NCBI GenBank assembly: GCA_014529385.2
Contig: CM043949.1
Span: forward strand, 110,079,977-110,143,976
Length of the DNA: 64,000 nt
Direction of reading: 5' to 3'
DNA from: Adiantum capillus-veneris
Lineage: Eukaryota > Streptophyta > Polypodiopsida > Polypodiales > Pteridaceae
This document shows positions 56,621 to 64,000 of this stretch, piece after piece (position 1 is the first letter of the stretch; each line of letters begins with the position of its first letter). A model generated the notes under the pieces. The model was not told the origin of the DNA. It made no database searches and was given only the letters and a program-made list of their open reading frames with translations. The translations under genes were made by a program, and so were the position numbers.

Positions 56621-59600
56621 TCAGTCCACAAAGGGGAGTAAGCCCAAAGCTTTGTGTAAAGCTTCAAGCTTCTCACGAGACAATGCCTTTGTGAAAAGAT
56701 CTGCAAGGTTGTCCTGTGTTGGCACATAAGCCAAGCTGATCTCTCCTGCTGAGAGCCTCTCCCTGACATAGTGGTAATGCACCTCAATGTGCTTTATGCG
56801 AGCATGAAAAACTGGGTTCCTCGCAACTGCCAATGTGCTCCGACTGTCAGTGTAGATAGTGTTGGCAGTGTCCTGTCCAACACCCAAATCAGCCATAAGG
56901 CGTCTGAGCCATACACACTGAACCGTAGCTGTGAAGACTGCCCTGTACTCAGCCTCACAACTCGAAGTGGCCATAGTAGGTTGCTTCTTGCTCAACCATG
57001 ATATACATGAACTGCCAAGCATGAAACAAAAACCACTTGTGGACACTCGTGTGTCAAAACAACTAGCCCAATTTGAGTCCGAAAAAGCATGTAAGTCTGG
57101 CGGCAATGATCCCCCCTTGGGATAAAACAAGCCAAGGTGTAAAGTGCCATTAAGGTAGCGGAAAATCCTCTTGATAGCCTGCCAATGCTTAGACCCTGAG
57201 CTATGCATGAATCTGCTGACCTGTGAGACTACAAACTGAATATCTGGCCTAGTGTTGCATACATAAATGAGGCACCAGTAGCAGTTTGGTAAAGAGTGAC
57301 ATCAGCAGGATCGCCAGCATCATAGAGACTCAACTTCAAACTTGTTTCCATGGGAGTGGCAATAGGTTTGCAATCCTCAAGTCCAAACTTACATAGCAAT
57401 GTTTTTATGTAACTTTTCTGACACAAAGCAATACCACCATCACACTGCTTAAACTGTATACCCAAGTAATGATGCAACAGCCCCAAATCTTTCATCTTGA
57501 AAGTAGCATTCAAATCAGCCTTAAATTCAACAATATGGCTCTCATTTGGTCCAATGATCAGCAAATCATCGACATAAAGAACCACAATGAGAAGTACATC
57601 ATCCTCATGCTTTACATACAATGTGCTTTCTGTTGGACTGTTACGAAATCCTTTTTTAACCAAATGAGTGTCAGCTTTCTCATACCAAGCACGAGGAGAT
57701 TGCTTCAACCCATACAAAGCCTTCTTACATCTGCACACTTTGTCCTCTTGTCCTTTATGACAAAACCGCGAGGTTGCGTTACATAAACTTCCTCAAATAT
57801 GTCACCATTCAAGAAAGCAGTAACAATGTCTAATTGATGTACATCCCAACCAAAATTAGCTGCCAATGCACATAGAAAACGCACAGTAGTCATACGACAA
57901 GTGGGAGAAAAAGTCTCTTCATAATCAATGCCTTTTTTCTGTGCATAACCCTTTGCAACAAGTCGAGCCTTATGGCGATCGATCTCACCATCCGGCTTGC
58001 GTTTCAACTTGTAAACCCACTTCGTACCAATGGCCTTTTTGCCAAGAGGCAAATCACATAAAGTCCATGTGTCATTTTCTATAAGTGCATCATATTCTGA
58101 TTGCATGGTAGCCATCCAATTTTTTGAATTATGTGCTTCATCAAAAGACAGAGGCTCCTCTACATCATGTAAGCTAGACACAGCCAAAGCATAACAATCT
58201 GATGCATAAGATGCATGGCAAGAGCCTGAACGATTACGACTAGACAAAGGTGCATCCAATTTACTATCACGCAAAGTGTGCACCAGCCATTTTGGCATAC
58301 CTCTAGCCTGCTCATTTTCAGCCCTTTCCTCATCAAGTACATCATGTACATCTGCATCAGTAATAGGCTGATCTAAAACATTTTCAGAAACCCCCATAGG
58401 CTGTACATTTGCCTCATTGGAAATTACATTCGTATTTCCACCACTGAAAAGAGGCAACAAAGTGTCATAAATGTCCTGTGAGCTTACATTACTGTCTCTA
58501 GTACATGACAGCAAGGGCTGAACACAATCTTCCACAAACACTACATCCCGAGAAACCAGAATACGTTTTGTTTGCGGATGATACAACCTGTAACCTTTGC
58601 TTTCAGCACTATAACCAACAAAAATACATTTGATAGCCTTATCATCCAATTTTCTGCGCTGCACTTGTGGCACCAAAGCATATGCCAAACAGCCAAAAAC
58701 ACGCATGTGCTCAATAGAAGGCTTTCTATCATGCCATGCTTCATATGGAGTAATAGACTACAAAGCTTTCGTAGGACACCTGTTAAGTACATAAGTGGCA
58801 CACATGATGGCCTCAAGACAAAAAGAATGCAGCAAAGCTTGACTTTTGACCATACATCGTGCCATTTCCGTCAGTGGCCTGTTTTTCCTCTCAGCAACAC
58901 CATTTTGCTGAGGTGTATAAGGCACTGTATATTGGTGTTTTATCCCACGACTAGCTAGAAATGCATTAAATTCATGAGACATATACTCCCCCCCTGGATC
59001 GGAACGAAGGGTGTCCATAGTACATTTCGAGAAATTTTCAGCCATAGCCAGAAATTATTTGAAGCACATAAAAACTTCGGACTTGGCTTTAAGCGGAAAT
59101 ACCCATGCATGTCTGGAGTAATCATTAACGAAGTACAGGTAATTGCCCAAGGACGGAGTTTGCATGGGCCCACAAACATCACTATGCACAAGATGCAACC
59201 TGCATGTGGCCCGAACTAAACCATCCTTTGGAAATTTAGAACGTTGCATCTTACCCAAAATACAGCCTTCACAAACGCAAAACGCAGGTACCATATCAGA
59301 TTTCTGCAAACGCAGCAAACTGGCAAAATTCAGATGACCAAAACGTGCATGCCAAAGTTTTTCATCTGAAATGGCCCTTGAATCTGCAACATCATTTGCA
59401 AAATGTTTTCCACACTTGTCATACAAAGTGAGCTTATACATCCCACGGCACAAAAGGCCAGATGCAACAATTTCATCACCAAAACTGAGATCATGAACTG
59501 TACATCTATCATCCACAAATTTGACTACAAGTCCAAGTCTAGCAAGTGCGGATACAGATAAGAGATTCTTCTTGATCCCAGGTACATAAAGTGCATCAAC

Positions 59601-62441
59601 AAGTGTGAAAGAACTGCCATTAGCAGCAGTAAGCACAATCTTTCCAACTCCCTGAACTGGATAAGAGGCGTTGTTGGCACAAGTGACTGAATTCCCATGA
59701 GGGACAGAGTCGAGAGAGGTAAACAGTTCACGATGTGAGGTAATGTGCTTTGTAGCACCACTCTTGAAATACCACACATGTGAATCTACAACAACTGACA
59801 AGCATGCATCATGGACAACAGGATTGTAAGTGCACTCTGCGCTAAAATCCCATTCTGCATCAACATCAACAACGCAGTCTCCTTTCACAGAAGACTCAAC
59901 AATGGCTGCATTTGTAGTGGAACCACCCTCTTTGTTCTTAGCGTCTTTGGCCTTCAACTTAGGACAAGACTTGATCAAATGATCATTGGCTTTACAATAA
60001 TGGCAACACATCTTCTTTTTGCCCTTATCACTAGAATTTCCAGACGAATTGCTGCCAGCAGAAGTATTAGGAACATAATTTTTTCCACTCGCAGCAGAAC
60101 CATAAGAAGTGGCTACATTGCTGTTACCACCCTTTCTTTGAGAAGCAATAAAAGCTTGTTCAACTGCACGCTGTCTAGTCCTATTTTTTCTGGAAAGTGA
60201 CTCTTGCAACAGGAATGTGCATAATGCATCAAACTTGACAACTTCTGGATTTCCTTGGGTCATAAGTCTCCAAGTACTAGCAAAAGTCTGGTAAGGCATC
60301 AAGAACAGTCTGCACAAGGGAATTGTCTGAAATAACTTCACTTGCAGAAATAAGTTGCTCATTGATATCCTTGACACTAGCAAGGAAAGTGTCCATATCA
60401 TCTTCCTCATGCAGAATGTAACATTTAATGGCCTAATAACTTATGTGTAGCGGAAATTATCATGAACATAGTGGGCATTTCATTAGAGTAGATTCCTAAT
60501 GGGAATTACAAGAGTGCTTGGGTGGAGAGAGCAACAAAAAGCATAACACCTAGTTAGATAGCATTGACAATAATTTCAAAAGAGAGAGCAATTAAGCTAT
60601 TGACAACAATTGAGGATCGGATTTTCATGGAACCGGTCCCCCCTCCAAAAGGCTTTGTATTATGGTTTCTCCCATCAAGAGAGACATTGTACAATACAAT
60701 TCTTTGTGTTCCTTCAAGACTAGCTAGTGCAATGAAGATGGAAACTTCATGCACTAAGCAAAACACTTAACAAACACAACTTGAATTATCCCTGTTCTCA
60801 GACCCAAGACCTCACACACCTTCGAAGATGGTGAGAGCTAGTAGGGTATGAGAGTAGATTGAGAGGAAGAAGGAGTATCTTACGAGAAAGATGTACATCT
60901 CCTCACATAATCACTCATATGTAGCATAGCTTAGCTTAGTAATTAGCTTGGTAGAGGAGATGAGCATGCATTGAAGCTTGGCTCTTGGTTGCATTTGCAT
61001 CCACATGCCAACAGAGTGTTGATGTAGGCTTCTATCTCACAAGCTTGGAGTAGGTGATGAGTTCTCCATTAAAGCTTGGGAAGAGATAGTCTTCTCTTTC
61101 TTCACACATGAGCTTGTGTGAGTGTGTGTGTGTGTGTGATAATGCCTTGCAAAAATCAGCCCCCTCTCTCTCTTGGGCGAGCCCTCTTGCTAAATGCTCT
61201 TCCTGAAGCCTCATTGGCCCTCCCCAAGTCAAGCCAATTACAATTAAGCAGCATAAGTGATAGCCTTCTGACATGTGTCCCCCTTTCCCCTTTTGTGAGA
61301 GCTTTAGGTAATTAAATAATTAAACTAAACTCTCATTGGACCCCTTTTCCTCCTGGCCAATAGGAATCAGGCAAGCCATGGGGCTCATGAATGCTCATTG
61401 GACCCCTTGGGAGACTACCCAATAGTCTTCTAGGAGACTTAATTCTCATTGGTTTCTTTTATTAAATGTTTTTAAATTAATTAAACTAGATTTACTCTAG
61501 CTTAATTTTCATTGGTCCACTTCAAGGGTCATCCAATAGAAATTGGGCACACCTTGTGGGCATCTGGCCTAGGGAGCTGACATGTGTCCCTCATTCCCTT
61601 TGTGTAAAGGGAGCCTGTGTGTGTGTGTGTGGCTTTATCTCTCATCCCCTACCTTTAGGGCTCGCCCCCTCCCATGTAGGGATGTGCAAAGACTTTTAGG
61701 GCACACACAAAGCATCCAATTTTCCCTAGGGTTGACCTTTGGACACAACCTTTGAATTTTGGAACCTTAGCATTTTGGAAGTCTTAATGGGCTGAACCTT
61801 AGGGTCTTTTTAGCCCATTGTTGAACATGGATCTTTTGCAGATGGCCCCCCCTTTGGATCCCTATTTTCCCTCCTTTGGATCCCTACTGTGGCCGGTCTG
61901 CTAGCTTAACCAATATTCTAGCTTTTTCTCCCCTGGCCTTTCCCACATTAAATGATCAGTTTAATATGAGAAAATCATTTAGGAGAATTAGATATTGATT
62001 ATTATGACACATAATCTTTGACTCCAGCTCTTTACGCAGCAAAGCAATTTTAGCCTCATTGCGGCTTGCATAAAGACCTGCTAGAATATCCCAAGCCTGT
62101 TTTGCAGATTTTGTAGAACGAATGTGAGGAACAATGGTGCGCTTCACAGACAACACAATCAATGCATGAGCCTGCGCATCCTTAACATCTCGATGAGCTT
62201 GTTCTGCCGTAGGCAAAACAACTCTAATAGCTACAATCATTGCAGCAAGACTTGCAACATCCTCAACATCGCCTACATCCTCAAAACCAGGACGTACATC
62301 AATTTCTTGCCCAATGTTCCAGACACCCTTTGACACAAGAACATGTTGCATCATATAAGCCCACATAGGGTAGTCGTCCCCATCCAACCTTTCCTCGGCA
62401 GCAAACATCTTGAACACATCTGTGTTGTTGTTGTCAGCCAT
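56621..62441 (-). pseudogene. Copia A3 gag-pol polyprotein, interrupted
   Basis: Gag starts MADNNNTDVFKMFAAEERLD at 62441 and is split after KELESKIM (62015) by a solo LTR. It resumes at 60411. The zinc knuckle is CCHYCKANDHLIKSCP (about 60000). The protease loop reads WYFKSGATKH: the catalytic Asp of DSGA is Lys. Integrase: WHARFGHLNF, CEGCILGKMQRS, HSDVCGPM, SDPGGEY, PYTPQQNGVAERKN. RT: GTKWVYKLKRKPDGEIDRHK, DIVTAFLNGDIFEEVYV, ALYGLKQSPRAWYEKA and the active site YVDDLLI (about 57560). RNase H: FSDSNWASCFDTRVSTSG, SSCEAEYRAV, YTDSRSTLAVARNP, stop at 56621. Breaks: frameshift near 60290, stops at 59055 and 58758, single-base shifts near 57740 and 57257. A 9-bp in-frame loss in integrase (YFVNDYSRH) is also seen. 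Confidence 0.9.
60417..62009 (-). mobile_element. Solo LTR of family B inserted in Copia A3 gag
   Basis: The 1593-bp sequence starts TGTAACATTT and ends TTATGACA on the plus strand, like the LTR at 769-2363. It is flanked by CAGAA (60412-60416) and CATAA (62010-62014), a 5-bp target duplication with one later change. The undisturbed site in A2 reads ATGCATAATC, or its complement. No internal sequence remains, so it arose by recombination between the two LTRs of a former complete element. Confidence 0.92.
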
Positions 62442-62803
62442 GGTAAATGCTGCACCTGATGTGAAAACTGCCCGAAAATAGGAGAAACGGAGCGGGAACA
62501 ACCTGTGATATATAGCACAAACCGTAGAAGACTATAAGGAACCTGTTATGCAGAAAATGACACTGACAGAAATTCTGCACAAAATGACGAAATAGCCTGT
62601 GGAGTACTGTCTGTAGTGGAAACGGAGGCCGAAATGAGCCCAAATAAAAAATATGAGTAGACCCAGCTCTTCGAGCTATCCCAAAATATTTTTCGACCTG
62701 CAAACGCTTGCCAAAGCTCACTGAAATTGGAGAAAGTGAGCAGGCATGTGCTGGAGCAGCTGGCGACTAAGCCCGGGAGGACGTGACCTGCTCTGATACC
62801 AAT

Positions 62804-63026
62804 TGTTGGAATTAGGGTTGCAGAGAAACGCACACAGCTTGGAGAAGATGAAGGAAGCTCAAGGCACACAATAGAGAGTGTGTTTCTTAGTATGTAATGG
62901 AAATATAGATAGCCCTAGAGTGATGGGCGTATATACAATGCTCATGGGAAAAAACCTCCTAAAGAGGGAAAAAATGCCCCGGCGGTCCTAGTGTATTCAC
63001 ACACATCACTACCACATGTATATGGT

Positions 63027-63030
<4 letters not shown>
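62804..63030 (-). repeat. 5' LTR of Copia A3
   Basis: 227 bp; ends as in the left LTR. The primer site lies to its left after a short spacer, giving minus-strand orientation. Confidence 0.9.

Positions 63031-63116
<86 letters not shown>
63031..63116. repeat. (AG)n microsatellite, right half of the A3 target
   Basis: About 86 bp of AG repeats starting directly at the A3 LTR end. Confidence 0.93.
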
Positions 63117-63125
<9 letters not shown>

Positions 63126-63329
63126 AAGAGAGCTTGTGTGTATATATTAATATACCTCTCTTTGTAGACTAGGTCTAGATTAGGCTAGGTGTAGAATAGG
63201 TCATCTCTTTAAGCGTCCTCTCTTTCTACCTTGATTAAGTAGAGAAATAGAGTATGTAGTCTAGGTGTAGATTATGTCCTCTCTTTGAATATCCTCCATG
63301 TCAAAATATGTGTGCGTGCTCTCATACCA
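63117..63329. other. Spacer with GTCTAGGTGTAGA phrases; edge of a family C element
   Basis: No gene. The last 40 bases match the interior edge next to the LTR at 52139, including the primer-like motif (63318-63329). Confidence 0.5.
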
Positions 63330-64000
63330 TGTGAAAAGATAAGGGAGAAGAGAGATGGATCTTTGTGACAAGATATATGTGAGAGAGGGAGGAGATGGAC
63401 ACAACTCAAATACAAGAGATAAAATGATATAATGTAATGAAAAACTATATTAATCACATAGCTACCATGAAATAAAATCTAAGTACTTAAAGTACACAAA
63501 CAGATACTCTAAAGTACTTTTACTATCTGCAGAAAAGGTACTCTGGAGTACCTTGTTGATAGGTACTATAAAGTACGTATGATACACAATACATGTACTT
63601 TGGAGAGACTCAATGGATGATCCCCAAACCCAAGCTAGAGGGTAAAGTCCCAAGTACAATGAGGTTTTTTTCTCAGATAATAACACTCTATACAATATTA
63701 TCTAATGCCTCACAATGTCTCTTAGCACTGTCTCTGTTGTCTTTGCTATCTTTCTCTCTGTTTCTCTCTATCCAATGCTAAGGTATGAATGTGGGAGTCC
63801 TAGTAGAGTCACTACACCACCTTGCTAAGATCACTATCTAAGATATAGTGGAATCCCTACTCTAGTCCAATATCATCTTGGAACTTACTAGTCTCTAAGA
63901 ACTAGGGTACTCCTAGGTATAATTGTGTACAAAGGGACCACTTAAGCCTTCTTTGTTGCACTCTTTATAGCTGATGTAGATGACTACTTCAAGTGACTTT
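63330..64000 (-). repeat. Family C LTR, open at the window end
   Basis: It starts TGTGAAAAGATAAGGGAG and follows the copy at 52139 (GAGAGAGGGAGGAGATGGAC, ACAATGTCTCTTAGCACT, CACCACCTTGCTAAGATCAC) to the window edge with moderate divergence. Confidence 0.75.

Larger units (their letters stand above)
56319..63030 (-). mobile_element. Full-length Copia element A3 with a nested solo LTR
   Basis: Two 227-bp LTRs (56319-56545 and 62804-63030) bound it; I count 8 mismatches between them. The primer site TGGTATCAGAGCAGG lies at 62788-62802 and a polypurine tract (CCAGGGGGGGATT on the minus strand) next to the left LTR. Both flanks are AG repeats, so the element inserted into a microsatellite and the target duplication cannot be told from it. 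Without the 1593-bp solo LTR and its duplication the element is about 5.1 kb, normal for Copia. Same family as A1 and A2. Confidence 0.93.

Overview
This window looks like nuclear DNA of a land plant with a large genome. It consists almost entirely of nested, decayed transposable elements and very long (AG)n microsatellites. I see no clearly intact host gene. The only host-like coding remnant is a heavily mutated PLS-type pentatricopeptide-repeat (PPR) pseudogene at about 8.1-11.1 kb. Its motif style (ACILKACG, LVNIYAKCG) recalls the expanded PPR families of ferns and lycophytes. I lean towards a fern, but only weakly.

Layout, left half. Positions 1-2363 hold the 5' end of a minus-strand LTR retrotransposon (family B): a gag N-terminus open at the window edge, a tRNA-Met-type primer site and a 1595-bp LTR. 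A 5'-truncated LINE with a perfect 15-bp target duplication lies at 5502-6711. The PPR pseudogene, a 198-bp near-perfect inverted repeat (12712-13163) and a 178-bp tandem duplication follow. From 15.0 to 20.7 kb there are two copies of one Copia family (A1, A2); A2 appears to be inserted in A1. A 7995-bp CACTA transposon (20694-28688, TSD ACA) is inserted in A2. It carries two minus-strand genes, a TNP2-like transposase in about six exons and a TnpA/Transposase_24-like protein in three exons, both nearly complete but with in-frame stops.

Layout, right half. Positions 28.7-31.5 kb hold other Copia RT/RNase H relics, one split by a tRNA-derived SINE and one lying in a 702-bp tandem duplication. 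A second LINE of the first family runs on the minus strand at 33.4-35.4 kb. Copia LTR/leader fragments at 35.4-37.8 kb lead to a large Ty3/gypsy element (38.4-49.3 kb, tRNA-Asp-type primer site). It has gag with three zinc knuckles, protease, RT, RNase H and integrase, and unusually a second retropepsin-like domain after integrase plus a small intact ORF before a second polypurine stretch. Microsatellite-rich repeat blocks, an LTR family with TGTGAA/TTCACA ends (family C, three copies) and a third, different LINE occupy 49.7-56.3 kb. A third family-A Copia element (A3, 56319-63030) is full length, sits inside an AG microsatellite and is itself split by a solo LTR of family B.

The insertions give a relative order: A1, then A2, then CACTA; and A3 into (AG)n, then solo LTR B into A3. 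Nearly all coding regions carry stops, frameshifts or deletions, so the elements here look non-autonomous today. The best candidates for something undescribed are the gypsy 3' module (second protease-like domain plus small ORF), the long hairpin at 12.7-13.2 kb, and a small repeat with a possible tRNA-like head that ends in microsatellites.
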